Source: Adenanthera pavonina (lineage: Eukaryota > Streptophyta > Magnoliopsida > Fabales > Fabaceae). From it: a stretch of 64,000 nt of DNA. Position 1 is the first letter of the stretch; the number at the start of each line of letters is the position of its first letter. Both the position numbers and the translations under genes were made by a program. Positions 35,641 to 48,649 of the stretch are shown here, piece by piece. The notes below the pieces were generated by a model. That model did not search any database, was not told the DNA's origin, and was given only the letters and a program-made list of their open reading frames with translations. Location: contig JAIVEN010000022.1 of the NCBI GenBank assembly GCA_026686845.1, forward strand, positions 29,362,001 through 29,426,000, written 5' to 3'.

Positions 35641-35875
35641 TAAAATATTTTATAGGAGTGATTTTAGAAAATAAGTTTTCTCTCCAAAACTTTTTTTACT
35701 TGTAGAGAAAAAATTTGGAAAGAAAAACATATGAGCCCCATATGTTTTTTCCTCTCACTTTTCCTTTCTCCCTATTTTCCCTTGCTATTCAAGCAGAAAA
35801 AATATGTTTTCTCCATTATTTTTTCTTACTTTTCTCTTCTCCCTATTTTCTCGTCCATCCAAACAAGGGGTTATT
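35641..35875. mobile_element. right arm of the element split by the hAT
   Basis: Pyrimidine-rich, ending TTTTCTCGTCCATCCAAACA. Reversed, it resembles the left arm beginning at 27275. It contains repeated CTTTTCCTTTCTCCCTATTTTC blocks. Confidence 0.35.
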
Positions 35876-36155
35876 AAATTCATTTTAGATGAATGAGAAA
35901 AAAAAAATTATTGTTGGCGAGTTAAAATGATCTTTGCAAATGTAGTTGGTTAACATGAAAAATTTTTATGTTTGTGATGAGTGTATAAAACTAAAAGACG
36001 TTTTACCTTTTTTTTTTTGGATTAATCGTTACTTACTATACCAAGAGCATAACATAAATTCATGCAAATGATTAATTATTAATTACTTTTAAATAAGACA
36101 AAATAGCTTAGAACAGTGTGTGGCACTGTTAATGTATTTTTCAAGATTGTTACGG

Positions 36156-36233
36156 GAAGATGTCGGACTGATGGCCAGGATGGGGTTGACTGCATGCAGA
36201 TTTTCCATTTCTTGGTCAAGACTTATTCCAAGT
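36156..36233 (+). pseudogene. beta-glucosidase (GH1) exon fragment
   Basis: The frame reads EDVGLMARMGLTACRFSISW then SRLIPS, the highly conserved early block of plant family 1 glycosidases (EDVxLM...G..A.RFSISWSRLIP). Neither the preceding HxxD region nor the later TFNEP and ENG active-site blocks are nearby, and the reading runs into AT repeats, so this is an isolated relic. Confidence 0.75.
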
Positions 36234-36791
36234 TACCCATCTTCCAAATCAATATATATATATAACTTGAAAAAACAGCTGTACCCGCAAGAAGCCCAAG
36301 GATAAGATTGCTCATTTTCCATGCAATATTTTAGAAACTTGATGTGGAAAAATTTATGATAATCTAATTTCCAAGCATAGTAGGAAACCAAGTTGAACTA
36401 AGCAGTATTGTTTAACGCAACCATAGCACACGAGAACAAGGTATCAGCTCGTCCAAAAGCAAGTTAGGTGATATATTCGTAATAATCCGCCGCCCCAGAA
36501 ACTCCAGACAAGGTACAAAATCACCAAAATAGAAAGGGGAAAAAAACTGGAGGATACATAACCAAACCATGATTGATCAGTAGGCAAGGTACGGTACATT
36601 CCCGGAAATTAAAAAGGCATATATTTTCCCATCTCTTGACACAAAATTCTAGTGTTCATCGTCAAGAACATTGTCTCATTTTGTAACCATCGCTCTGATA
36701 CCCCAAAGTCTTCTTCTTTAGTTGGCCTTAACTTGAGGCTTGTTCCACCTCCTAATCGCAGATTTTCGAAGCCTCACAGAGAGCTCCATGC
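36234..36791. other. spacer and leader of the RFC3-like gene
   Basis: No gene recognised. The last 130 bases are less AT-rich and probably form the 5' untranslated region of the next gene. An out-of-frame ATG at 36788 overlaps the chosen start. Confidence 0.5.
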
Positions 36792-39700
36792 ATGGCACTT
36801 CACAGGATGAATTCTTCAAGGTTTCAACTCGATACATATCCTTCGAGAATAAGACATCATGGGGTTAAAAATGGCACTGTGATTAGTAACAGAACACTGG
36901 AAGAAGAGCATAGAACTCCTTCAATTGGAAAAATCAACGAAATGGTTGCAGAGGCAAGACTTTCCAAAAATTCCCGTGGTCATAGTTCATTAACAGGTTC
37001 TACGGGGTGGATTCAACCTGGTGCTACTTTCTTTTCTGATCAAAGCCACAAGAGTACTATTAGAAGCACATCATCATCATCATCATCAACTGCAGTTTCC
37101 AGCTCCTGTGGTACAAGCAGGAAGGTAAATGCCAAGAGTAGTGTGAAGAGTGGTTCTGGTGGGAAAATCACAGGGAAGAAGAAAAACAATGAAAGAGGAG
37201 CGATATTTGTTTGTATGGGACAAGAATCATGCAAGAACACGAAAAAATCACCAGCACGTACTAGAACAGTTAACGAAGCTTTTATCATCGAGAGAACTTT
37301 GGTGGTGGAGAGTCTGCCACAATTCTGGGCTGATAAGTACCAACCTGCTTCACTGAATGCCTTCCGTTGCCACAAACAAGAAGCTCAACTCCTCAAGGAA
37401 TTAGTGAGTCCCAATATCCTTCAAATGACTTGTTTATTTAAACTTTGTTTAAGTTACATTACATGTTGGTCTATTTTATTTGCAAAATTTAAATATTTTC
37501 TAAAATATGTACACAAGTTATCTTTAAAAATAACAATAAAGGATAAATTATACCGACTTCTTCTTAGTTAATTTCGTTAAAATTACACTTCTTTTATTTT
37601 TAAAATCTATACATGTTTCCTTACAACATAAATTATAAAGGAAAGTTTGTACATGTTTTTTTAAAAAATGTAAGTTTGTGTAATTTTAACAAAATTCAAG
37701 AGATAGCTTTTTACTCTGTATTTTAGATGAGATTTTTGTAAGTTTTTAAAATAAAAAATTGTGTCATTTTAACAAAATCTGGTAAAAATTAATATTGATT
37801 TGAAAAACGAAATGGATATCTGTGCTTTCAGCGAAATTAAAAGGGAGCTTATGGAGTTAACTTTTTTGTGTTATGATGAAGTTAGAGTTTTTCAAATGTT
37901 GTTAAATAATTTTATTTTCTAATTTTAAAGCCAATACAAATCTCTTCTGAATTTTATTAAAATTACATAGACATATTTTTATTTTCAAAATGTATAGATT
38001 TCCAATGAAACACAGTAAATTACACATGCATTCCATTTATTTTTATAATATACATAAACTTCTTTCAGAAATAAAAGAAAATTCAATATAATTTCAGCAA
38101 AAGTTAGAGAATGCTTGGTATTTACTCTTTTTGCATAAATTCTGAAAGTAAAATAGATACTTGTATAATTTAAAATATTAAGGAAAATTCACGTAATTTG
38201 ATTTTCATTTAAAAAAATTTATATAATTTCTTCAAAATTTATAAGAAATTCGAATTATTCATCTAAATTACTTTGTATATGGTATACTTGCACTTGTAAA
38301 TCAAATTATTTGGACTTAAAGGTGTCTCTGGACGCATTTCCTCATACATTGCTAAAAGGTCCCTCTGGTTCTGGGAAGAGAGCTCTAGCAATGGCTCTTC
38401 TGAGAGAAATATTTGGTGAAGAGTGTTTGCAGATATCCCACAATTTAAGATATTTCCCCTTTCAGGTACACGTTTGCCAAAGTTCTACTTCTATACATTA
38501 ATTCTAACCTTAAAATCAATCTCTGAATCTCATGGTCCTAAATGACAGGAAGGAAGGCCTATGAAAGTAAGTGCTCCAATAACGTCCAGTTGTCATCACA
38601 TGGAACTAAACGTAAATTTGGAACCCAATGTTAAGTATGCTTTGATGGGATTGGTTAAGGAAATGAGTTGCATCTATGCATTAACAACCGAAGATGCCAA
38701 TATTAATATCAAATCTGATTTTCAAGGTTAGTTCTATGTTTGAATTAAAGGTATGTTTAACTTTGAAATCAGGCAGATGAATCTGAGAAATGTGAAGGCT
38801 AATATATGTAGTATGCTTCAATTCTCGTGTTCAGTGATAGTTCTTTATGAGGTTGACAAGGCAGAACAGGATATCCAGCAACTAATAAAATGGATTATAG
38901 ACCGCCACTCTCAAATATGCAGACTAGTACTCTGCTGCGAAGACGATGGAGACATTCTTGAATCTGTGAGACACCTGTTCAAAGTAGTTCAAGTTCATCC
39001 ACCTAATACTCCCCAAGTAAGAATACAGTTTTTTTTCCTGTTTTTTTTCTTGGTTTAAAGAATTTAGTGCTAGAGTGTACATTAGTGATGATCTACATGC
39101 TTTATATTGAACGAGTAAATACTGATGTGGAACTCCAAATTCCCAGATTATGGAGGTTCTATTTCAGATAGCAAAGAAGGAGGATATTCATCTATCCATG
39201 AATTTTGCCGCTCAGATTGCTGCAGAATCAAATCAGAATCTCAGGCAAGCTATCATGGCTCTCGAGGCATGCAAAGCATTCAAGTGAGATTCTCAAATCA
39301 CGAAACTCTGAAATTTCTCTGGACTTTCAGTAAATTGTCCTTGTGAAAAAGATCAGAACTCTACAAAACCTTGCTGACGGTATTTCTCTATGCAGATATC
39401 CATTTTTGGAAGAGCAACCAATTCCAATTGGATGGGAAGATATTGTAAAAGAAATTGCTTCAGAAATCTTAGCTGATCCATCAAATTCAAAGTAAAAAAA
39501 TTGAAAACTATGAAAAAAAAATATATCCACCTCTATCCATCTTTGGAAGCCCCACAAGTTGAGCAAGACTCTAATAAATCATATCTATATTTTGTTGTTG
39601 TTTGATCAGCCTAATCTCAGTAAGAGAAAAATTTCAGAAGCTTATCGAGGATTTTGTCCACCCAAAACTGATTCTTCAGGTGATCAATCACTCATCTCAT

Positions 39701-40185
39701 GTCCTCATGTCTAGTAAAGTAAGGCTTTCCCAAAAACACTTTTAATGGATTTTAATGCTCTAACTTACAGAAACTAGTGAAAGAACTTGTGAAAAAAATC
39801 GAAGCCGACTCAAAAAGGGAACTCTACTTTTGGCATGCTTATTATGTGAGTTTCTCCTTCCTCATCAAAATTTCACCTATATATATAAATATATAGGATA
39901 GGATACCGAATTAATAATTCAAGTCCATATACTTTTACTTCACAGGACAAAAGACTTCCTACAGGAACTAAAACTTTAAACAAATTAGCTGGTAAAGATA
40001 TCCAAATCCTTTTAATTGCTGACAAAATATTTACATGAATGACACCATATTCACTCATTTTTGCATATATGCAATGACTTACTGTTTTGGTAAATAAATT
40101 GACTAATATGCAATTCTCTGCAGAATTTGTGGCCAAGTTTATGAGCATGTATAGAAAGAGCTCTTTCAGCAGCCAGTTTGTTTGA
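36792..40185 (+). CDS. RFC3-like AAA+ clamp-loader paralogue
   Basis: Ten exons (36792-37403, 38322-38465, 38549-38726, 38835-39016, 39147-39283, 39396-39491, 39610-39679, 39771-39845, 39946-39991, 40124-40185) join in phase to 533 aa. Residues 1-170 are a Ser/Lys-rich extension with no known domain. From residue 178 (FWADKYQPASLNAF) it follows eukaryotic replication factor C subunit 3 to its end (NFAAQIAAESNQNLRQAIMA, FVAKFMSMYR), including the C-terminal collar. RFC loads PCNA on DNA. The P-loop reads GPSGSGKRALAM, lacking the Thr of the RFC3 GKKT. The Walker B region is VIVLYEVDKAEQD. The SRC arginine-finger motif is replaced (ESVRHLFKVVQV). It is probably a divergent paralogue, not the essential RFC3. 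No frame breaks were found. Function unknown; it might form an alternative clamp loader. Confidence 0.88.
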
Positions 40186-41755
40186 GTAGAATTGGATTTC
40201 TCTTCTCATCTTATCCTGCTAAATCAAAGGAAAAAAAGGAAAACTCAACATCACAAAAATGCAGAATTAATCCCATATTCTCAATGAGGTCATCAACATT
40301 GATTACATATTTCTATGATAGAAGTAAGCAGCACTAGTTAGTGTTAGATAAAGACAAGAACATGAATTTGTATCCCCTCTATTCGAAGTCAAAATTGATT
40401 AAACAGAAGGGCAGTTTTTGCATGCTATGTTTCCAAAACTACCAGAGGTATAGTATAAAGAGATACCGCCAAGCCAAAGGAGGTGTTTATCTCTGAAAAA
40501 GAATTCAATTTTTTCAATTAGAAATGGCTATATTCATGTCTATAATGAATTCAGAATACAAACTATTGAAATTCAAAATTTTCATTTCTCTTGAAAACGT
40601 ATATACTGGTCTCTCTCCGGAACTTCCCTTTTTTCTTCTTTTTTCAGTGTTAGTTAGCATTTCTGAAACTTGCAGCAATCATCATATTCTGAAACATGTT
40701 TGAAGTGGCTTAAAAAGCACTTCTTAAGAGTGCTTATTGCCTTAGCTTATGTTTTTTTGTGAAGGGCTTTTAAGTGTTTTTGAAAAGTGATACCAACATG
40801 CACACAAAAGGGGAATATCTTACAAATTACAAATACAAAATAAAGAAAAGAATTAATATTGTAAGCAGGAAAGGAGAATCAAAGAAGAAAAAAGGAAAAA
40901 AAAAAAAAACAAGATGAAGAAGAAAGAAAGAGAGGGTACACCTTCTTTCAATAGATTAATAAGTACTTGGTAATGCGAAAGAATTTTATGCAATTCTGAC
41001 ATAAATTGGAGTCCTCATCTTCACATCCACTAGAACATCAAGCATGATATTGATATACAAGTGTCGCTCCCAGGTGTAACACAAAACACTGTTCGAAAAA
41101 ATAGAAAGATGATTTTTTTTTTTGGATACAAATTGGAAGATAATTCTGACTAAAGTGTTTCTTTCCAATGTAGTTATTTACACGAATAACTGTCTTATAA
41201 GCTTCAAGAAAGAATAGTACCAAATGGGATATCATTCCCAAGGAATTTCATTTCTTTCCCTTGCATATATTTCTAATATTATTAGATTATATTTGAGCAT
41301 TTTCATATTTAATGAGATAGTTCTCTTTTTTATTTACAAGATTCTAACCTACAACTACAAGTATTTATTAAAAATACCGTTCCAAGTACAAAAAATGCTC
41401 AATGATGTGCCAGGAACATTGGTTCCAAACAGGTTTTTTTTTTTTTTATGAATGGTTCCAAACTGTGTTGATGAGTAATATGTCCTCTCCCTTTGCATTA
41501 AAAAAAAAAATTCCAACCGACAATCTTATTTAGTAAATATTGAATCTTTGGGGAGAAAAAAAGGAAATGTTGAATCAATTTCATTTGATCCAATCTCGGT
41601 TGATAAACTTTTCAAATTTTAAAGGTTCTCATGCTTGTTAAGACTGTCTTCTATTACATTTTACAAGTGCTTGAATTTGTAATTTATGATTTTTAAATTA
41701 ATCAAAAGAACCAAAAAAAAGGTGTATAACTCTTCTCTCCCGTTGTATTGCAATA
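40186..41755. other. AT-rich intergenic spacer
   Basis: Holds the 3' untranslated region of the RFC3-like gene. It includes homopurine stretches near 40830-40935 and several A or T runs. No coding signal. Confidence 0.55.
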
Positions 41756-41759
41756 GCAG

Positions 41760-41800
41760 TACGTGGCGCTTGTTGAGTGAGGTTAAAAACGACACGTGGC
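41760..41800 (+). promoter_or_regulatory. two ABRE/G-box-like elements before the gamma-CA gene
   Basis: TACGTGGC at 41760-41767 and CACGTGGC at 41793-41800 lie about 240-275 bases before the ATG. The ACGTGGC core is bound by plant bZIP factors (ABA and light responses). The pairing suggests regulation, but no expression evidence exists here. Confidence 0.5.
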
Positions 41801-42035
41801 GAGATTCCGCGGTTCATTCCTGCGAACCGTAGAAAGGAGTTGGCGTAGAGAAAGGCTGCGTCTTTGTTTGAGTACTCCTTTCTATCCCGCTCCCAGACAG
41901 TGCGAACTATTCGACTCCCTGCCATTTTCTCACTTGATGTGTTCCTGCGCAGTGCTTTGGCTTCTCAGCTGATGTTGAACTCCTCAAATCCCTAACTGAT
42001 CGAATTAATCGGGGTTCGAATCGAAGGAGAGGAAG

Positions 42036-45000
42036 ATGGGAACCTTAGGCAAAGCATTCTACACCGTCGGATTCTGGATCCGCGAGACGGGCCAAGCCAT
42101 TGATCGCCTGGGCTCCCGTCTCCAGGGAAACTATTACTTCCAAGAACAGCGTATGTCTAAGATTTCTCCCTTTTTTCTCCTCATTCTTATGGAACCCTAG
42201 AGCTACTACATGATTCCTGATATGCATTTTGATTGCAACTTGTTCCCTGTTATCTGGCGTTTATTTTTCAATTACGATCTCTCCCTAATACTTTAGTTGT
42301 TGTATTTGTTTTGTTTGTGGTCAATGTGCCGGGGGATGTGTTTAAAAAGCCCCTTCTTTATTGTTCCATTTTTTCTCCTAGGAAAGAATGAGGGAACTTG
42401 GAATTCCTTTTTCACACTTTCTGCTCAAAGTCTCTAATTTAATGGCTTTCTAAGTCCTTAATGTTGTTCCGGAGTGGGCATTAAGTTATGGCAAAGAAAG
42501 GTCGAAGTTAATGCAATACCTTTCATTCATGGGAAACTTGGTCCTGCCTTTCATTGTTCGGTACTTTCTTGTATTTTGTTTTTAATCAGATGCGATTCTC
42601 AGGTAACCAACAGATTCCGTGTTTCCCAGCAGCTTGGTCTTTCATAATTCTTAGTTGTGTAACTAGGGTTGAAAGATTATCTATTTAGTTTTTAGCTGCA
42701 CTGCCATAAAATTGAACTAATACTTTCCAGTTAGGCTTTTCATACCATCTTTTCTTTTCTCTTCTTCTTTTCTTTTTGGGTTTAATTTGTGGTTCTTTCC
42801 AGTGTCTAGGCATCGGACTCTCATGAATGTATTTGACAAAGCTCCTGTGGTTGATAAGGAAGCATTTGTTGCCCCTAATGCATCCATCATAGGTGATGTT
42901 CAGGTTGGGCGCAGTTCTTCCATTTGGTATGGATGTGTCCTGAGAGGTAAATTGCACCATCATCAAAGCTCTTAAGCTACCTAAAATCTTAACTCATCAA
43001 TACTTCAACTCATTATTTAATTCTAGTGGAAAGTCATCTTTATTCCTTAATGTAATTCAATCCTGAATTCTGACTGTGAGAATATGCTCATAATATCCAT
43101 CCCATTGCATATTGAACATGTCATATTATGTTCTCCTACCCATTATTGTAAACATGGTTTGATAAAAATATGTGATAGAAAAATCAAGTGCAAACTTATG
43201 TGCTTTTTTTTTTCTTTTTTCCTGGAAGTATGGAATGTATTGCGATGTGTATTGTGTAAATATTTGAGCAGAAAATACCAAACAATTTAGATTTTGTTTT
43301 TGATGTTAGTTAAATACTGTAGTGAACATACCATGCTAAGCTCAGACAATATCCTTTAACTCTGCCTCATCCGCTTCTCCTCAGGGAAGTTAGTGAGGTA
43401 GAAATAACAAAAAAGAAAGGGTTGGAAGTAGAGCCAAATTTACTTTGTCATTATGTTCAGACACTTACTACTGAGAAAGGGGTTTATGAAATCCTTCTCT
43501 GTATCTACCATACTAAGCTTAGACAATATCCTTTAATAATACCTCATCCACTTCCTTAGGAAAGTTACTGAAAAAGGTAGATAAAACGAAAAAAGAGGGT
43601 TGGGAATAGAGCTAAGTTGACTTGGTCATTATGTTCAGACACATACTAACTTCTGAAAAAGCCTTTGAATGAAATCCTTCTCTGTATTTCCTTCCTTTGT
43701 TTTCTTCAGTCAAATGGAGGACTTGATATTTACCACTTTTAAATTTTCCTTCACCTCTGTCATTGGGAAAATAAGAAATGACAAATGGCAACCAACCAAA
43801 AAAAGGAGAAATTTCTTAGTCCCATTTATTGCTTCAGTTATTTGCATTTAGATGGAGTATCAAGGACAAATATCTTACTTATCTTACCTCTACACAGATA
43901 TACATAAATACTATGGAATAAAAAACAGGACTTGATCGGCCGGTTAGAACTGGTTGAAAATTGGTGAAACCGGTGAAGAACTAGGTTAGAACTGGTTTGA
44001 ACTAATCGATTTTTTTTTTTTTAATTTAAAGATAAAATAACATTATTTTTAGTACTAAATTGTATTATTTTGTGTATAAATTTATTTTCTATCATTATTA
44101 TAATGTTGTAAAAGCTTTATTATGATACAAAATTATTAATAATAATAAATTTACTTAACAAATAATATAATAATAGATAATTAGTTGACTATTTTGTGTT
44201 CAAAATGTAATTATGGATGAATAATAACTTGTTTAAATTTTAATATTTAGTTATGAAACTTATTAATAACAATTTTTTTTATATAATATATAACATAAAA
44301 TTAAAAATATATTGATTTTATTAATACCGATTTGATTACGGTTCAACCCGGTTAAATTATTGAATCTTGAACTTGCGCCTCAACCGGTTCTATGATTGGT
44401 CTGACTTTTAATACCTTGATAACTGCTCACTACATATATCATGGGGCTGAATGTCAATTTTTTCTATCTTTTCCCTCTTTAAGTACATTTGTGCCTCACC
44501 TGTTGCTTTCTACTTCTATCTAATTATACTTTTTGTGTGAATCTGTGAAGGTGATGCTAACAGCATTCATATTGGATGTGGAACCAATATACAGGACAAT
44601 TCTCTTGTTCACGTGGCAAAGTCCAATTTGAGTGGGAAGGTCTTACCAACGATCATTGGAGATAATGTCACTGTAGGTTAGTGACAGAGTGATGGGTAAA
44701 CTGTGATCATGTGAATATATTGAGCATAGTTCTATTGTGAGTTTTGTCTAAATGTTACTTTTGTCTCCGCTGAACTAAATAGGTCATAGCGCTGTGTTAC
44801 ATGGATGTACTGTTGAGGATGAGGCATTTATTGGCATGGGTGCAACCTTGCTTGATGGTGTATATGTTGAGAAACATGCCATGGTTGCTGCTGGAGCTCT
44901 TGTCAGGCAGAATACAAAGATCCCCTATGGGGAGGTTTGTATGATTTTGTTTTCTTAAGGGAAGAATAAAATGTTTTCTGATCTGCTCTCTGGAAGTTGA

Positions 45001-45462
45001 ATATTTAGATCTGGGTATGCCCTACATGTGAAGAATTGACATAGAGCATTCCCAGTGATCCTAGCTGATCTAAAGTGAATGGTTTAAAAAGGATTCAGCT
45101 TAATTTTTGTGATGCCTGTGTTGAGATTCTCATGTGCCTTTGATCTGAGGAGACTGGCTAAAATTAGTTACGTTTTCACCTAGGTTTGGGGAGGTAATCC
45201 AGCAAGGTTCTTGAGAAAGCTCACAGAAAATGAAATGGCCTTCTTCGCTCAATCAGCTTTAAATTATTCCAGTTTGGCTCAGGCACATGCTGCTGAAAAC
45301 GCAAAACCATTGGATGCAATTGAATTTGAGAAGGTTCTCCAGAAGAAGTTTGCTCGACGTGATGGGGAATATGATTCAGTGCTAGGTGTTGTTAGGGAAA
45401 CTCCAGCAGAGCTCACCCTTCCTGATAATGTTTTGCCGGACAAAGTTCCAAAGGCCTCTTAA
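42036..45462 (+). CDS. GAMMACA3: gamma carbonic anhydrase, mitochondrial complex I (GAMMACA3-like)
   Basis: Exons 42036-42150, 42803-42946, 44551-44676, 44783-44934 and 45184-45462 join in phase to 271 aa. The protein begins MGTLGKAFYTVGFWIRETGQ and has the left-handed beta-helix of hexapeptide repeats (VAPNASIIGDVQVG, SIWYGCVLRG, TIIGDNVTVGHSAVLHG, GMGATLLDG, MVAAGALV). All three putative Zn-binding His are present: H107 (SLVHVAKSN), H130 and H135 (VGHSAVLHG). Gamma-CAs form a trimeric domain on the matrix side of the mitochondrial membrane arm of plant complex I and are needed for its assembly. The N-terminal phrase RETGQAIDRLG and the C-terminal SLAQAHAAENAK favour the CA3 type (Arabidopsis At5g66510) over CA1/CA2. 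The long second intron (1.6 kb) carries a tandem duplication and a MITE. It looks fully functional. Confidence 0.94.
43329..43684. repeat. tandem duplication (about 177 bp x 2) in a gamma-CA intron
   Basis: Two adjacent diverged copies, 43329-43505 and 43506-43684, each running from TACCAT(G/A)CTAAGCT(C/T)AGACA to GAAATCCTTCTCTGTAT. Both lie within intron 2, clear of the splice sites. Confidence 0.85.
43925..44420. mobile_element. CCGGTT-ended MITE, family C copy 1 (in gamma-CA intron 2)
   Basis: The ends carry CCGGTT-rich inverted motifs (GATCGGCCGGTTAGAACTGG at left, CCTCAACCGGTTCTATGATT at right) around an AT core. The core (AAAGATAAAATAACATTATT, ATGGATGAATAATAACTTG) matches that of 50835-51440. 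No exact target duplication was defined. Confidence 0.6.
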
Positions 45463-46600
45463 AATCTTCTGCGTTTGGCATTTCTTTGAGATTTGCTGTG
45501 AGTGGTTCTCTGTAATTTGCAATTTTGTGGGGAACGGCTGCTTTTGTTTCCAATAATTTTGGGCTCATGCTGATGTTGCAAATGTCCAACTATGATGAAA
45601 ATATTTGATTCGTGGCTTTGCTCATTTTCTACTGTCCATTAGAAACTACTTAATCTTTCTTGATAATAACAAGAGTGGAAATCTGGATAGGATTTCAGTT
45701 TTCTGAGGACAGATCTGCAAATCTCCTCTTCTCAATTGTTTTGCATGTGTTCAAAAGTAAAATACATCTATTAAGATGCAATGTTTTACCCTGTTTGTGA
45801 CGTTTTTCCCTCGTATGATGAGGTTTCTTTGCTGGTTGCTCTGAGAAACTCATGTAGATGCAGTCATATGCCATTGCTGCACTGTGTTCTTTCTCGTTTT
45901 GGTGAAATACTGTTGGTGAATCCATCGGTGAATAACAATTCTGCGGACATAATATTTTACTGTTGGATCCAGCAATTGCAAAATGGACTCCTTTCTCTGA
46001 CCAGTGCGCTTTTCTTTACTTTTTCTCCTCCGAAAGCCTCGAGATTGATGATCATAAGGCACTCCCTCAACACGATGACCTCTTCTGAGATTCATTCTCT
46101 CTATGCACGTTTTAAAAGTGATGACAAGAAAAGTAGGAAGCAAAATAAATCGAAATTATAAATAAAATATTTTGGAAGTAGAGTCTGTTTGAGAACACTT
46201 TTCAAGTACTTGATTTTTTTTCCCCCAGATCTTTTTATTAAGTCTCTATTATGAAGATTTATATTATGAGTATGACTGTCTTACCAATGGGATGCTTATT
46301 TTGCTTTTTTTTTTTTTTTGGTTGGGTAACACGTTGTAATTTTGGTGGATCCTTACAGTCAACACTCTCATTAGTGTAGGCAGTGCACAAGATTTCACTG
46401 TCCGATATTGTATGTTTTTGTGTTTTAGTGGAAAAGCAAATTTCATTTAAAAAGGCCAAAAAGTCAGTAAATCGTACAGGGAAACATCAAGACAAAAAAC
46501 GACTAAGCAAGAAGGAACGAAAACACAAACTATAACCTGTATCAAGAATGGAAAGAGTCCGATACTGTATTTTCATTGCGTTGGTGATCTTTTTGTTTTC
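45463..46600. other. gamma-CA 3' region and spacer
   Basis: The first 200 bases are the likely 3' untranslated region. Overlapping frames at 45695-46161 on both strands share no recognisable domain and have no splice support, so no gene is called. Confidence 0.5.
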
Positions 46601-46810
46601 GGATAAAAAATGGAGGGCAAAGGCCCTAAAAAAAATATTACATCACAGGGGATAAAGATCCCAGACTATCATGAAGCACCAGGGCTTTGAAACAGAAGTC
46701 TCATGGATAATAGAGCAAAATGGGCTATTAGAAGATGATCCCATTTTAGCAAGGAAGCTAGCCAAACTATTTGCTTTCCTGTTTATTGCTTCAAATTTTA
46801 CTTGCCAATG
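46600..46810 (-). pseudogene. LINE 3' fragment (RNase H tail)
   Basis: On the minus strand the frame reads NRKANSLASFLAKMGSSS, like the REAN-x-x-A-D-x-L-A-K-x-G end of RNase H in plant LINEs, followed by a stop and a 3' tail (GGGCCTTTGCCCTCCATTTT) of the kind these elements carry. It is truncated at its 5' side. Several hundred bases around it hold no gene. Confidence 0.55.
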
Positions 46811-48649
46811 CTGTTTCAAAAGATTAGATATGTATATTTTGTGTGGGTGATCCTCTGTCTCGGATTCTGGCTGTTACCATCTTGGAAGATAGTTAATGAG
46901 CGTTTTATAAAAAAAATAAAAAAAACCAGCGATGAGCATTTAAAAAGTAGGCAAAATCGATGGCAAAACATAAGTAGGCAAAATCTTTTTATTGTAAATT
47001 TCCGCTTAGTTTTTCTTTCTTCCGCATTGAAGCAAACTAAAATTAATATAATAAGAAGACCTCATCAATATAACATTTCATGAATGCACTGTAAAATTGA
47101 CCTATCGTTTCTTCAAAAATAAAAAATAGCATCAAAGATCAAATAGTCATTACTCATTAGTCAAGTGGAACCGATCCTCCCCATTTGGCCATTGAATGGA
47201 GAGGCTCCAGTTTTTACCGTTCATATCATCCTGTGGCTGATATTTTGGCGCACATGCATTTTGTATAAAAAATTAAAAGGTTTAAGAGAAAAACGCAAAA
47301 GTCAGGCTTTGGAAAGACATTCAAAGATTTTTGGGGGAATTCTAATAATTAATAGGATGTTGAACTAAATTACTTACTAATTCAAGATTCAATAGTTTAA
47401 CTGTAATTTAATTGGGATTAGATTGGTCATAAATAAAATAATATTTTTAAATAATATATATATATATAGAAAATAAATGAAGCTTAGGCTGCTCACCCTT
47501 AATATAAAACTAAGATATTTTTAATTTACTAATATTCGTGTGCATGCGTCATATATGCAAGTTCACTTTGGAAAGCTAAACATATGTCTTTATAATCAAG
47601 GGTTGGATGTAATTAGCTGTTCCTCATATTAAATAAATAATTAAAATGACAGAAACTTAGGTCTATATAATATAGAAATGTAAGCTTGTAGGATGAGAAG
47701 CAAAGTTACATCCTTAGAATGAGAGGGTGCGACTTAATTTGGGGTTGAAGTTTGTTACTACATTAATCATAATTTGGTATATTTTTTTGGAATGATCCAT
47801 GAATAAATACAATATTTGTGAAGTCTACAAAGAGAAAGAGAGAATAAGTTATGCCAAAATCACATATTATAAGGAAAGGTTCGAAGTTAATAGCCGAAGG
47901 AAGAGCTTGTTGTGAATGATGGTTATTTCTTATTTTTCTATTCAATTCAATAGGGGAGGGAAGGTTATTAGAATGGTTAGGGTTCTAAAATAAGAGAAGC
48001 CCAAGGTTGTTTGTTGTTGGGCCAAGAGCACAAGGTTGTTAGTTAAAATTTTTAAAATCCGGTTTTTCTAACCGGTCTAATTTAGCTGGTTGAATGGTTC
48101 AGTTTAATTTGGTCCTAATAACCTTGCTTCTTTCTATTCCTTTTTGCGGCATCCTCAGATGAAATTTTTTTTAACTCCATTGCACGGATTTGTAATTTAA
48201 AGAGCTACCAAATATATATATATATATGAACAGATAATTATTAATAATCATCACCCTACAAGCTGCATAAGTATTCATCCAGTAAATTACATAAGAAACC
48301 AAAACTTGTACATGGTGCTGAAAGTTTAATTGCAGATTTCTACCGTGTAGTTCCTCGATCTTCCATATGCAAGTTTTGACGCTAGCTGGTTAAATTGTAT
48401 CTTTTATTTAGATAATTAATAATAAATATATATAATATAACTCTCAGCCACGGAGAGAGAGAGAGAGCTCACACACACTTTTCTTTCGACGGTAATATAT
48501 CAAACTATACATTTTGTAAACGCAGACATCGATCAGTGTTCAAGAATAAGCGTCATAGCAACTCAAGTTTACTTTCTGCAAATCTGAACACTTGTGCACC
48601 AACATACGACTGAGAAAACAACATGATGAACATGAGAGAGAGATTTTGT
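46811..48649. other. spacer with MITE debris
   Basis: AT-rich. Near 48045-48125 a CCGGTT-containing stretch (AAATCCGGTTTTTCTAACCG) resembles the ends of family C elements. An AG run lies near 48456-48468. The right end includes the 3' untranslated region of the minus-strand tetraspanin. Confidence 0.45.

Noticed and set aside
45695..46161. Overlapping frames on both strands after the gamma-CA gene
   Set aside because: Mutually overlapping, no domain, no splice signals; lies in the 3' region.
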